A stretch of 42,960 nt of DNA, taken from NCBI GenBank assembly GCA_002863045.1, contig PKDH01000040.1:1-42960 (forward strand). The letters run 5' to 3'. Positions 15,660 to 26,116 of the stretch are shown here, piece after piece. This DNA is from Legionella sp. (lineage in GTDB: Bacteria; Pseudomonadota; Gammaproteobacteria; Legionellales; Legionellaceae). The position numbers and the translations under genes are program-made. Every line of letters starts with the position of its first letter. The stretch's first letter is position 1. The notes below the pieces were generated by a model. That model was not told where the DNA came from and searched no databases. It saw nothing but the letters and a program-made list of their open reading frames with translations.

Positions 15660-16786
15660 TGTGCTTAAGGCGTTTGTTTGCTTTATTGCTAAGCTTGGTA
15701 TTAAGCGCAGATACGTTCGCATCAACTCCAACTGCATCCGAAGCAAAACAAGCGTTACACGCTTTACAACAGAAAATCACCCACTTTAAATCGACCTTAG
15801 CGCAAGCATCACAAAAACAACAATCTCTTGAAACAGAAATAAAGCACATTCAACAACAAATTAACGTAAAAACTAAAAAAATTCAGACTTTGCATAACTT
15901 AAACCTTGCCAAACAACAAGAAATTAACCAATTTAACGATCAGATTCAACACTTAAACCAAACGCTTAAATTGCAACAAGTCTATTTGTATAAACATCTA
16001 AAAACACAAGTCAAACTAGCACAAAAAGCTCGTTATACTTTACTAAATACATTATTCTATCCAGCCGGCTTGCAACAATTTCAACATCTTTTAAGATTAC
16101 ATCAGTATCTTATGCATGCAAGAAACCGGCTTATCAATCATTTAAAACACACAAAAAAAGCATGCATCACAGCACAGCAAAACCGTCAAACGGCGCTTAC
16201 TCAAGCTCAAGCGTTAGAAACCTCTTTAGGCGAACATCAAGCAAAACTTAAGCAACATCAAGATTATTATATGAAATTGTTAAATGTGCAGGCTGAAACT
16301 GTGATTAAAACTCAACATAAAATTACCGACTTTGAAAAAAATGAACAATATTTAACCCATATTATCAGCCAACTTACCAAGAAAAGCGTCCAAACGAATC
16401 GCCGGTTCCAAGCCATGCAACATCATTTACCCTGGCCTATGGACGTTTCTACACATGCTATAAAACCTGTGGGAAATGGACTTAAGTTTATGGTTAATCA
16501 AGCTCAAGACGTCAGAGCCATTTTTGCAGGTAAAGTGGTATTTAGTCATTGGCTAAACGGCTATGGTTTATTATTAATCATTGACCATGGTGAAGGTTAT
16601 ATGTCTTTATACGCGCATAATCATAGTTTGGTTAAATCAGCCGGAGCGATGGTCAAAATGCATGAGTTAATTGCTTACGCCGCGCAATCTGCGACAACTC
16701 ACCCAAGTCTTTATTTCGAAATTCGCCATCAAGGACGCGCCCTAAACCCTAAAGACTGGCTTGCACTTAGGCAACAATTAAAATAA
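15659..16786 (+). CDS. envC: Murein hydrolase activator EnvC-like (coiled coil plus degenerate LytM/M23 domain)
   Basis: 375 aa. Signal peptide (MCLRRLFALLLSLVLSADTFA), a long Gln/Lys/Leu coiled coil (about 25-255) and a C-terminal LytM domain (about 275-375). The LytM part has YGLLLIIDHGEGYMSLYAHN but no His/Asp pair at the expected first zinc motif and FEIRHQG where active M23 enzymes have HxH, so it is probably not a hydrolase. This matches EnvC, which activates AmiA/AmiB amidases at the division septum through the FtsEX complex. The ATG overlaps the gpmI stop (TAATG), implying translational coupling. Confidence 0.9.
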   Translation: MCLRRLFALLLSLVLSADTFASTPTASEAKQALHALQQKITHFKSTLAQASQKQQSLETEIKHIQQQINVKTKKIQTLHNLNLAKQQEINQFNDQIQHLNQTLKLQQVYLYKHLKTQVKLAQKARYTLLNTLFYPAGLQQFQHLLRLHQYLMHARNRLINHLKHTKKACITAQQNRQTALTQAQALETSLGEHQAKLKQHQDYYMKLLNVQAETVIKTQHKITDFEKNEQYLTHIISQLTKKSVQTNRRFQAMQHHLPWPMDVSTHAIKPVGNGLKFMVNQAQDVRAIFAGKVVFSHWLNGYGLLLIIDHGEGYMSLYAHNHSLVKSAGAMVKMHELIAYAAQSATTHPSLYFEIRHQGRALNPKDWLALRQQLK

Positions 16787-16816
16787 AAAAGCTCGTTTAA
16801 AGGAGTCAGTATAAGC

Positions 16817-17899
16817 ATGAATCAGGAGGTTTTTGAGTATAAAAAAAGATTTTTAACGATGACTCTTTTATTTAGTTATGCTTATCTACATATACATCTA
16901 ACAGCCTTTTTTGCTGAAACCACGCTTAAAAAATGCCTTGAGTTCAACACTCCCCTGCCTTTTGCCCAACGTTTGTTAATGCCCATGCTCGCTCATGGTT
17001 TACACATTGTGTGCAAGCTACCTATCTTTTATAGCTTTTTTTTATGCGAATGGCTTTTTACCGTTTTGTTGTATTTGAGCCTAAAAAGATTACTACGTAC
17101 TGAGTTTGATAAAAAACACGCCGAGCTTTTAACTTGGTTGTTTTTTTTGTTGCTACCACTGGTATATGTGGTTAATTATCGTGCATCTAATCAGTATGGC
17201 TTTATGGCGGCATTGTATTATCCCTGGGACACGCCAACTCTTTTTTTTATGGCGACCGGTTTTTTATGGTGTATACAACAAAAATGGTCTGCTTTAATTG
17301 TATGGATAGCGCTGGCAACGTTAAATCGTGAATCAAGTATTTTGTTGTGTTTTATTATCCCATTGCTGCACTGGCCAGATAAAACACGTATAGTCAAACC
17401 CTTTTGCTATGCACTGGGTGCTTATGGTCTCACACGCCTCATCATTTTATGGTGGTTAAATAAAACCTTTGGACATATTGTTGAGCTGCATGCTTATCAA
17501 AGTTTTGTACCATTATTTGTGGTGAACCTGGATTGGTTATTCAACAAACAAAATATATTTTTTTATCTGTTTTGCTTTGCAGGTTTACCATGGGCGTGGT
17601 TCGTCTTCTATGATTACATACCTTATCGTTACCGCTTGCTGCGCTTTTTGCTATTAATTTATTTTATAAGTTTATTATTTGTAGGGCTTTATCATGAAAC
17701 ACGTATTTATGGTGAGTTAATAATTTTATTGTATCTACCTGTAGCTGTGGCTATAAAAAATTGGTTACAAAATACCCCCATTACTATCTGTGAAAGTCCT
17801 ACATTTGCGCATTATAGCGAACGCTATATTGTTATTTTTCTATTAATTTTAAGCATGATGAGTGGGTTTGCTTTAAGTTTATTGACTATGAATGGCTGA
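16817..17899 (+). CDS. Polytopic membrane protein of unknown function
   Basis: 360 aa with about nine hydrophobic segments through most of its length. An AAAGGAG lies 11-12 nt before the ATG, slightly far. Short conserved-looking motifs sit at membrane edges: PFAQRLLMPML (about 48-58), YYPWDTPTLFF (about 134-144) and LNRESSILL (about 168-176). A membrane-edge acidic residue and an NRES-type loop recall uncharacterised GT-C-like membrane proteins, but I do not recognise a named family. The last codons overlap the upstream in-frame start of the adenosine deaminase-like gene by 8 nt, so the two are likely one transcriptional unit. Confidence 0.65.
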   Translation: MNQEVFEYKKRFLTMTLLFSYAYLHIHLTAFFAETTLKKCLEFNTPLPFAQRLLMPMLAHGLHIVCKLPIFYSFFLCEWLFTVLLYLSLKRLLRTEFDKKHAELLTWLFFLLLPLVYVVNYRASNQYGFMAALYYPWDTPTLFFMATGFLWCIQQKWSALIVWIALATLNRESSILLCFIIPLLHWPDKTRIVKPFCYALGAYGLTRLIILWWLNKTFGHIVELHAYQSFVPLFVVNLDWLFNKQNIFFYLFCFAGLPWAWFVFYDYIPYRYRLLRFLLLIYFISLLFVGLYHETRIYGELIILLYLPVAVAIKNWLQNTPITICESPTFAHYSERYIVIFLLILSMMSGFALSLLTMNG

Positions 17900-17945
17900 T
17901 TTTTTTAATCAAAAAAGGTACCATGTTTTATTTTGGCTGATATCC

Positions 17946-19421
17946 ATGCGCTTATTTTTTCAAAGTCTTATTGTGTTATTTTGCGGCGGTTTTCTCTCTT
18001 TAGCCTCAGCCAACGTCGAACAACATTTTAATCACATCAAACAAGACCCAAATGCGTTGTATGCTTTTCTAAAAAAAATGCCCAAAGGTGGCGAATTACA
18101 TTTTCATTTAGCCGGTAGTAATTATGCTGAAACCATGCTGCAATTCGCTGCTGATAAACATTATTGTTTAAATCCAAAAACGCATGCGCTTAATATGATA
18201 TCGGCGATTTGTACCAATGGCTCTGTTAAAGATATTTTAAATAAGCCTAAATTATACAACACCATCATCGATAGCTGGTCTATGCGACATTTTAAGCCTG
18301 GGACTGAAACAGGCCATGACCATTTTTATGAAACCTTTGATAAATTTGCTCCTATGGTTTACCAACAGTCTGCGTTTTTTTTAGCAGATGCCATGCAACA
18401 TGCAGCTGCTCAACATGAATTATATATGGAAGTAATGCTGATGCCTGATTTGGCTGAATCCGCTAACTTCGCCGCTCATCTACCTAAAACACATGATTGG
18501 GTTAAATTAAAGGAAGATTTATTAGCCAACCCTAAATTTAAAGCAAGCATCAAAAAAACTGCGGGAGTCACTTATATCTCACAAGCAAAATCAAATATCT
18601 TAGCCTGCGATACCACCCCTCTAAATCCAGCGTGCCAAGTTACAGTTAAATTACAATATCATATTCTAAGAGAGCAACCCCTTGCTTCCTTTTTTGCTCA
18701 AGCCCTACATGGCTTTGCTGCGGTTAATTTATCAGATGATTTTGTTGGGATTAATATTGTACAACCTGAAGATGGTATTATTGCTCTGCGTGATTATCAT
18801 GCCCAAATGGAAATTTTAGCTTTTCTACACCAAGCCTATCCTGATGTACACATCAGTTTGCATGCAGGCGAGCTTGTGCCTGCCGAAGTGACGCCCAACG
18901 ATATCCAATTTCATATTAATGAAGCAATCAAAATAGGTCATGCCGAGCGTATTGGTCATGGCGTTGATATTGCTTTTGAGCGTGACGCCCAAGGTCTTTT
19001 AAAATATATGTCACAGCATGCTATTCCTGTGGAAATCAATTTAACAAGCAATGAAATGATATTAGGCATTTCACCCCAACAACATCCACTAAAACTTTAT
19101 CTAAAGCACCAAGTACCCGTGGTGCTTTCAACCGATGATGAAGGTATTTTGCGTACCGATTTAACCCAACAATATGTTAAAGCTGTGCAAGAACATGGCG
19201 TTGATTATCAAACTTTGCAACGTATTAATCGCAATACACTTGAATTTAGCTTTATGGCTGGCAAAAGTTTGTGGCAAAATTATGCTAAATTAATACCTGT
19301 TGTTGCGTGTCAAAATTTTAAAAGCGTCGCTTGTAAACGCTTTATTGAGAATAATCTGCGCGCCAAACTACAACTTCAACTAGAAGTTAAACTTAATGAA
19401 TTTGCACAGCAATTTCATTAA
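17946..19421 (+). CDS. Secreted adenosine deaminase-like metallohydrolase (ADGF/CECR1 type)
   Basis: 491 aa from the ATG at 17946, chosen because it opens a canonical signal peptide (MRLFFQSLIVLFCGGFLSLA, cut near ASA); an ATG at 17892 overlapping the preceding gene is also possible and would add 18 residues. The adenosine deaminase zinc and catalytic set is complete: His52-x-His54 in GGELHFHLAGS, HAGE with His306 and Glu309, His338 in GHGVD, and Asp397-Asp398 in STDDEG. The protein is longer than cytosolic adenosine deaminase (about 340 aa) and exported, as in the ADGF/ADA2 group, though the sequence gives only family-level resolution. Deamination of extracellular or periplasmic adenosine or a related nucleoside is the expected reaction. 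Role in nutrient salvage or in lowering host adenosine is inference. Confidence 0.85.
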   Translation: MRLFFQSLIVLFCGGFLSLASANVEQHFNHIKQDPNALYAFLKKMPKGGELHFHLAGSNYAETMLQFAADKHYCLNPKTHALNMISAICTNGSVKDILNKPKLYNTIIDSWSMRHFKPGTETGHDHFYETFDKFAPMVYQQSAFFLADAMQHAAAQHELYMEVMLMPDLAESANFAAHLPKTHDWVKLKEDLLANPKFKASIKKTAGVTYISQAKSNILACDTTPLNPACQVTVKLQYHILREQPLASFFAQALHGFAAVNLSDDFVGINIVQPEDGIIALRDYHAQMEILAFLHQAYPDVHISLHAGELVPAEVTPNDIQFHINEAIKIGHAERIGHGVDIAFERDAQGLLKYMSQHAIPVEINLTSNEMILGISPQQHPLKLYLKHQVPVVLSTDDEGILRTDLTQQYVKAVQEHGVDYQTLQRINRNTLEFSFMAGKSLWQNYAKLIPVVACQNFKSVACKRFIENNLRAKLQLQLEVKLNEFAQQFH

Positions 19422-19445
19422 TGTAATTATTTATAACCACTATGA

Positions 19446-19475
19446 TTGACGTTTATCATAAAGCCACTTGATAAT
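19446..19475 (+). promoter_or_regulatory. Predicted promoter of the 958-aa repeat protein
   Basis: TTGACG (19446-19451), an 18-bp spacer and GATAAT (19470-19475) lie about 30 nt before the ATG at 19506. Both hexamers are 5/6 to consensus. With the terminator at the gene's end this suggests a stand-alone transcript. Confidence 0.45.
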
Positions 19476-19505
19476 AAGGTATTTTAATCAATACATAGGC
19501 ATAAG

Positions 19506-22382
19506 ATGCTTGATTCTTTGTTTGCTTGGCTTTTTGAACCTCATGCAATATTCCCTAAAGCTTATCTTCAAGCGCATCAAAGTGTGATTCATCCAGAGGG
19601 GCTATTATCTAAAGCCTTCAAAGCTAGAAATCAGCAAGTCACACACTTGCTTTTTTTTTATCCTACAGAAGTGGCAAATAACGTATCATTAGAGCCATCC
19701 GTTCAAACTCGTACAGTTTATATTCACTTTTTAAAATTCTATAAAAAAAATCACACCTTCTCTAAACAATCACTGCCCTACCTGGTGCTTAGCTATTTAC
19801 AAACATTCTTATACCAACAAAAACTTGTACCTAAATTTTTTTATCTTTTTGAATTACTCTGGCAACAAGATGCTCGTGAGGCTCAAGTTTTTTTAGATAC
19901 CTATGAAACTATTCTTGCTCCTGATCATGCTCAGCAATTATCGCTCATCGCTACGCAATATTGGCTTCAATATTTTAAATCCCATTTATTTTTACAACAC
20001 AATACGCTCGCGCTGGTTCCACTTTTTCGTCAATATATTGATAAAACCGAATGTTATACCGCATTAATTGTATATTTACTTGAATGTCAAGCCACAGATG
20101 AAACAACGCTTGCCAGCGCCTTATTACCTGATTTTGTACAATATAATATTTGGCAGCTCGAAAGTTCAATGAGTCCTATTAAAAAACTTCATACCCTTTT
20201 ACAAGCATTTAATATCGCGCATGGCTTTATACACCAAGCGCAAAAAATTGCATGTAATATGGCCTCTTTTGAACAATATTCATTAATGGGTACTAAAGAA
20301 ACGGCTTTAGAGACCTTAAAGCCTTGTATCATTGCCCTAGACTTTACCGTTAATAACCTTAACTTTAATCATCTTTATCATTTGTTTGATGCTGAATTTT
20401 TGTATCATGCTTGGCTGTGGCAAACACAACATACTGATAAAAAATGGGGAAAATGGTTAAAGCGAGTGCTTAATATCGATGCTAATTTGATTAAGTTACC
20501 AGGGCTAATTGCGCGCTTAGCCGAACACCCTAGCGCATTAAATCAAATTGCCCAATCCCTTGAATTTTCGACCATTAAAAAACTTGTTGCACAAAATAAT
20601 GCTGATTTATTTACGTTGATAACTTATCGTCAAGATATTCTATCTTTTATCACACCAGTTTTTTTAGCTCAATATTTTAAAAAATATTTTGCGTGTTCTA
20701 GTGCCGATGAGGCGCCCTATCGTACTTTGCCACAATGGCTTGCTCTTTTTACATTTTATCAACATACTCACATTGATTTAGCTTATATAGTTCATCAAAA
20801 CATCATCGAATTATTGTTAAAACATGCTTACTTAAGTAGTGATCTGGCTTTGCTTGAAATGATGGATGGTTTTGTCGATCATGAAAAATGTGTACAAGAA
20901 AAATATGAAACGCTTTGTCAAAGTCTAACTCAAGATATTAATAATTTATTATCAACACAAGAGTTTGATGCCTTAGTTTATGCAGCAATCTATGATAAAT
21001 GGCAAGATTTTATCTCAAAAACAGAAATATTAGCCAGTATTTCAGAGATTAGCCTGTGCTTTTTAAGCACGCCTGAATCCTTGTATAGTAAAATTGCCGA
21101 TACATTAATCCAACAAGCCTATAACCCATTTAACCTTAAAAATTTTGTACAATCACTAGGCATAACGCCTGTTTTGCATGCTCAAGAAATAACAGCATAT
21201 GAAGGATTGCTGGTGCATTTACTTGTTCATTTAGATGATTTAAAAATACTAGAACAAATACAACAGATATTAAGCACAGTTAGCCATATTGATTTTAACG
21301 CTTTGCAATCACGCGGCCATACTCATCTAAATGCTCGCATGTTGTCTCTGCGATTAAATAATGCGATAAACGCACAAAAATGGCAACTTTTTGACTTCCT
21401 AGTTAATAATATTTCACCACGATCGATTCATGCCTCTGTGATTAGCCCAGTCATAACCAATATGATTACTGACCCTCACATCTCAGCGATTTTACAAATT
21501 AAATTTGTAAAATTATTGATTAATTTAACGGAAGATCCAGTTAAAGATAAATTTATCAAGCACCTTTTTTCAATAGCTGCTCATCATCAAACAGATATCA
21601 TGCACTTTTTTTTACAAGAGCATCAACATCAATTAAATACACCATTTTTGAGTAAACTATTAAAGCAATTAATTCATCATGAGATGTTTATGTCAGCTCA
21701 AAAAATTATCGACTACTTAACGAAGGATGAAATAAAACATGTAATATCCAGTCAAATTAAACGAGCACTGGATGATAACCATCAAGAAAAACTTATTTTT
21801 TTGCTACAATTTAAGCACTTATTGACCATTAAATTTATTGAAAAACAATTTTTACACATGGTTACAACCAACCATTTAGATATCATTCGTATTTTTTGTC
21901 GTGAGCTTTCATCCATGCTCAGAGCTAAAATCATTAAAGAAGCTTTTGTTAATATCGCTCGGTCTCAACAGCTTGAAATTTTCGACCTATTAAAACCATA
22001 TCTATGTTCTAAACAATACAAAGAAGCTTTACAAAAAGCTTTTATAAAGGCGGCTCAATATGGCAATACGCTTATTATGAGTTACATTTATAATCATCAT
22101 ACTATCGTAAATACGCATATTTATAATCAAGCTTTTAAAGCCGCCGTAAACGCGGGAATATTAGCAAGCGTTAAATATTTAGATACGCTAGAATTAGCAA
22201 TCAGCCGAACAACTCGATGCAGAGCCTTAAAGGTGGCTGAACACAAAGGCTTTAGGGATATATTATGCTACTTAAATGATCCAAGCCCTCAAACTTACTG
22301 TCGCGCTTCTGCACGCATGTTTAATCCTTATTTGCCACAATCTGCTAAAAAAGACTCATCAACGCCCACCCATCATCCTTAG
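19506..22382 (+). CDS. Large helical protein with C-terminal ankyrin-like repeats, effector candidate
   Basis: 958 aa, no signal peptide, no TM segment, Leu/Gln/His-rich and predicted almost wholly alpha-helical. I do not recognise the first two thirds. From about residue 683 to 925 the chain shows about eight degenerate repeats of 31-33 residues with the pattern [IF]xxxxFxxAxxxxxxxIxxxL, such as AFVNIARSQQLEIFDLL, AFIKAAQYGNTLIMSYI, AFKAAVNAGILASVKYL and ALKVAEHKGFRDILCYL. This is an ankyrin-like periodicity. The C-terminus is polar (AKKDSSTPTHHP). The gene has its own promoter and terminator. Large, cytosolic-type repeat proteins like this are common among Dot/Icm effectors of Legionella and Coxiella, which makes it a candidate; no secretion signal can be proven from sequence. 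Confidence 0.75.
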   Translation: MLDSLFAWLFEPHAIFPKAYLQAHQSVIHPEGLLSKAFKARNQQVTHLLFFYPTEVANNVSLEPSVQTRTVYIHFLKFYKKNHTFSKQSLPYLVLSYLQTFLYQQKLVPKFFYLFELLWQQDAREAQVFLDTYETILAPDHAQQLSLIATQYWLQYFKSHLFLQHNTLALVPLFRQYIDKTECYTALIVYLLECQATDETTLASALLPDFVQYNIWQLESSMSPIKKLHTLLQAFNIAHGFIHQAQKIACNMASFEQYSLMGTKETALETLKPCIIALDFTVNNLNFNHLYHLFDAEFLYHAWLWQTQHTDKKWGKWLKRVLNIDANLIKLPGLIARLAEHPSALNQIAQSLEFSTIKKLVAQNNADLFTLITYRQDILSFITPVFLAQYFKKYFACSSADEAPYRTLPQWLALFTFYQHTHIDLAYIVHQNIIELLLKHAYLSSDLALLEMMDGFVDHEKCVQEKYETLCQSLTQDINNLLSTQEFDALVYAAIYDKWQDFISKTEILASISEISLCFLSTPESLYSKIADTLIQQAYNPFNLKNFVQSLGITPVLHAQEITAYEGLLVHLLVHLDDLKILEQIQQILSTVSHIDFNALQSRGHTHLNARMLSLRLNNAINAQKWQLFDFLVNNISPRSIHASVISPVITNMITDPHISAILQIKFVKLLINLTEDPVKDKFIKHLFSIAAHHQTDIMHFFLQEHQHQLNTPFLSKLLKQLIHHEMFMSAQKIIDYLTKDEIKHVISSQIKRALDDNHQEKLIFLLQFKHLLTIKFIEKQFLHMVTTNHLDIIRIFCRELSSMLRAKIIKEAFVNIARSQQLEIFDLLKPYLCSKQYKEALQKAFIKAAQYGNTLIMSYIYNHHTIVNTHIYNQAFKAAVNAGILASVKYLDTLELAISRTTRCRALKVAEHKGFRDILCYLNDPSPQTYCRASARMFNPYLPQSAKKDSSTPTHHP

Positions 22383-22395
22383 TCTGGGCGTTTTT
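22361..22395 (+). terminator. Rho-independent terminator of the 958-aa gene
   Basis: AACGCCCA (22361-22368) pairs perfectly with TGGGCGTT (22385-22392) and runs into T's (22391-22395). The stem begins inside the last codons and the stop codon lies in the loop. It faces the convergent purA end. Confidence 0.75.
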
Positions 22396-22408
22396 ACCAA
22401 AATAGTTT

Positions 22409-23713
<1,305 letters not shown>

Positions 23714-23908
23714 TTATTCGACAAATTGATGAACGATACTTAAAATAATAACCCCTGCACCCATACTAATTAAGCCAATCATACGAATTGTTTTCTCATC
23801 ATATTGACTGATTTTTTTTAGCAAACTTTGCCATTTAGCAGGTGAGATAAATGGCATCATACCTTCTAGAACCAAAACCAGTGCCAGCGCGCAGAACAGC
23901 TCAACCAC
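23714..23908 (-). CDS. DUF2065 family small membrane protein (YjeT-like)
   Basis: 64 aa from a GTG at 23908. This start is chosen because AGAGGT lies 6 nt upstream and because it aligns with the short N-terminus of E. coli YjeT just before the shared block ALALVLVLEG. An upstream in-frame TTG at 23926 falls in the T run of a terminator and is unlikely. Two TM helices (about 4-20 and 43-62) flank a cytoplasmic loop. Function unknown; the position between hflC and purA is conserved across gammaproteobacteria. Confidence 0.85.
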   Translation of the reverse strand: MVELFCALALVLVLEGMMPFISPAKWQSLLKKISQYDEKTIRMIGLISMGAGVIILSIVHQFVE

Positions 23909-23924
23909 AATAAAACCTCTGTTC

Positions 23925-23952
23925 AAAAAAAAAGGTTAAGTCATGCTTAACC
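23925..23952 (-). terminator. Strong hairpin terminator between hflC and DUF2065
   Basis: On the minus strand GGTTAAG-CATGA-CTTAACC is followed at once by nine T's. It lies inside an otherwise conserved operon, so it should reduce transcription of yjeT-purA from the hflKC promoter. Confidence 0.8.
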
Positions 23953-23978
23953 CCTTTCAATAAAAAGGCACAATTATA

Positions 23979-24890
23979 TCATTTTTTTATAAAGCTACCA
24001 TCTTCTTTTAACAAACCGTGCCTAAAATAATCAAAAAATGAAGTATTGGGATTTAGAACAAAAAAATCTTGCTTGGATTCAAAACTTTTTTCATATGCTT
24101 TAAGGCTGCGATAGAACACAAAGAAATCTTTATTTTGTGCAAATGCTTGCGTATAAATTTTGGCAGCTTGAGCTTGGCCTTGAGCACGAATAATTTGACC
24201 ATCACTGCGTGCTTTAGCAAGAATAAGCGTTACTTTGGCATCAGCTGTGGCTTGAATGGCTTCAGCTGCCGCTTGACCATCGGCACGATGGCGATTGGCA
24301 ATTTTTTGCATATCAGCACGCATGCGTTGATAGACCGCCTGGCTTGTACTAGGAGGTAGCTCGATTCCTTTGATGCGCACATCCACCACATAAATCCCAA
24401 GTTGCTTAGCTTGTTGTTGGGCATTGTTTTTCAATAATTCCATTAAATCTTCACGGCCACCTGATACTAATTCGGCAATTGCACGCTTACCAAATTGCGC
24501 GCGCAAGGAGGTATTAAGCTGTTGTTCGAGTAAATTTTCGGCTTTTATTTCATTGCCACCAGTCGATTTAAAATACAAAGGCAAGTTTTTTATTTGCCAT
24601 TTAACATAGTAATCAACAATCACATCTTTTTTTTCTTTGGTTACAATACGTGATGATTTGATATCTAATGTTTGAATACGCGTATCAAACACATAGATGG
24701 TTTCAACAAAAGGCAATTTTAAGTGAAATCCTGGTAATAAAATAGTCGTTTGGCCTTTGTTATCAGCCGCCAATCGCCCTAAACGTAGTAATAATCCTTG
24801 CTGTCCTTGCTGTATGGTAAAAATACAAGATAATAGCAACAAAACACCTATACCTAGCACTGTAGATAACACAATTTTTTGTGGATTCAT
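23979..24890 (-). CDS. hflC: HflC, regulator of FtsH protease
   Basis: 303 aa. A single N-terminal TM helix (about 8-26) is followed by an SPFH/band-7 domain (about 27-190: QQGQQGLLLRLGRL, FVETIYVFDTRIQTLD) and an Ala/Gln-rich helical segment (about 200-250: RADGQAAAEAIQATADAK). With HflK it forms a large periplasmic cage around the FtsH protease and limits degradation of membrane proteins. The ATG follows the hflK stop by one base, so the partners are translated as a pair. Confidence 0.96.
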   Translation of the reverse strand: MNPQKIVLSTVLGIGVLLLLSCIFTIQQGQQGLLLRLGRLAADNKGQTTILLPGFHLKLPFVETIYVFDTRIQTLDIKSSRIVTKEKKDVIVDYYVKWQIKNLPLYFKSTGGNEIKAENLLEQQLNTSLRAQFGKRAIAELVSGGREDLMELLKNNAQQQAKQLGIYVVDVRIKGIELPPSTSQAVYQRMRADMQKIANRHRADGQAAAEAIQATADAKVTLILAKARSDGQIIRAQGQAQAAKIYTQAFAQNKDFFVFYRSLKAYEKSFESKQDFFVLNPNTSFFDYFRHGLLKEDGSFIKK

Positions 24891-24891
24891 T

Positions 24892-26031
24892 TTACATACT
24901 CCTCCCAGAACGTGTCACAGGACGCACACTTTCTCGCAGCATATCTTCAGATGACAAAGGAATACGCTGCAATTTGGATGATGGTTTAGATTCAACAGGT
25001 GTTGAAGCAGATATTGGGTTGGTAAGCTTATCAAGCGGCAAATATAATAAGTTATTCGTGTTATTATCAATGATAATTTTATGGCTATTTCTTAAAACCG
25101 CTTGCATGGTATCAAGATACAGTCGTTGTGAAACAATAAAAGGTGAGGCAACATAGCTAGGCAGAAGTGCTAAAAATTCAGCCACATCTCCTTTGGCATT
25201 TAGTACCACCTGTTTTGCATTAGCTTGTGCTTCAGCGGTAATCCTTTTGGCATTACCTTGAGCAATTGGCACCACCTGTGCTTGATACGCATAGGCTTGC
25301 TCTTTAAAGCGTTTTTCATCTTCTTGAGCTTTAATGGCATCATCAAACGCATCCTGAACATGCTCAGGCGCACGTGCTGGCTGTGGCGAGACGTTCACAA
25401 TCACAATGCCTGTATGATAGGTTGCTAATATTTTAACAAGCGTATCATGTACATCATGCCCCCAAGCTTCACGACCTTCGGTAATGATTTGATTAAGCGT
25501 TGTGGTACCTACGACTTGACGAAGTGCGCTAGAGGTCGCTTGTTTTAAACTTTCTTTAGGGTCAACAACATTAAATAAATAGGCTTTTAAATCACCAATT
25601 TTATATTGTACCGCCAAAGATACGGATACTAGGTTTTCATCTTCTGTTAGCATTTGCGCTGAATAAGAATAATCAAGTACACGGTCAGTATTAACAACAA
25701 TTTTAGAATCTATTAAACGTGGAATCCAATGCGGCCCGGGCCCAACCGTTTCTTTATATTTGCCAAACCGTAAAATTGCAGCCTGCTCGGCAGGGTCAAC
25801 GATATAAATACCTGATAAAGCCCAAATAATCAGTAAAAATAGCATCACTGCTAGTATTAATAAGCCACTACTACTTGGCAATGAATCTGGCGTTTTAGTT
25901 GAGGAGGAAGGTTTTTTAATGAATTTTTTTTTAATTTTTTCTTGTAGTTTTTTAAGTGCTTCATCCAAATCAGGAGGTTGCTTTTTACCGCTCCATGGTT
26001 CTTTTTCATTACCCGGATCGTTCCATCCCAT
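24892..26031 (-). CDS. hflK: HflK, regulator of FtsH protease
   Basis: 379 aa from the ATG at 26031, chosen for the strong AGGGGAGA ribosome site and because MGWNDPGN...EPW is the family start; the frame runs on to 26061 without one. Layout: a polar Lys/Pro cytoplasmic tail (1-60), one TM helix (about 61-80), an SPFH domain (about 85-250: VDPAEQAAILRFGKYKETVG) and an Ala/Gln-rich helix. Partner of HflC. It lies 85 nt downstream of trmB. Confidence 0.96.
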   Translation of the reverse strand: MGWNDPGNEKEPWSGKKQPPDLDEALKKLQEKIKKKFIKKPSSSTKTPDSLPSSSGLLILAVMLFLLIIWALSGIYIVDPAEQAAILRFGKYKETVGPGPHWIPRLIDSKIVVNTDRVLDYSYSAQMLTEDENLVSVSLAVQYKIGDLKAYLFNVVDPKESLKQATSSALRQVVGTTTLNQIITEGREAWGHDVHDTLVKILATYHTGIVIVNVSPQPARAPEHVQDAFDDAIKAQEDEKRFKEQAYAYQAQVVPIAQGNAKRITAEAQANAKQVVLNAKGDVAEFLALLPSYVASPFIVSQRLYLDTMQAVLRNSHKIIIDNNTNNLLYLPLDKLTNPISASTPVESKPSSKLQRIPLSSEDMLRESVRPVTRSGRSM

Positions 26032-26116
26032 TGGTTGTCTCCCCTTGGCCACAATTAACATAAAAAAAGAATTTTAGGGTGTATGCGTGCTTTAAGCAAG
26101 CCTTCTTAAAGGTGAA

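Noticed and set aside
15659..16786. Active M23 peptidase
   Set aside because: The zinc-binding His/Asp and HxH positions are not conserved, as expected for the EnvC activator.
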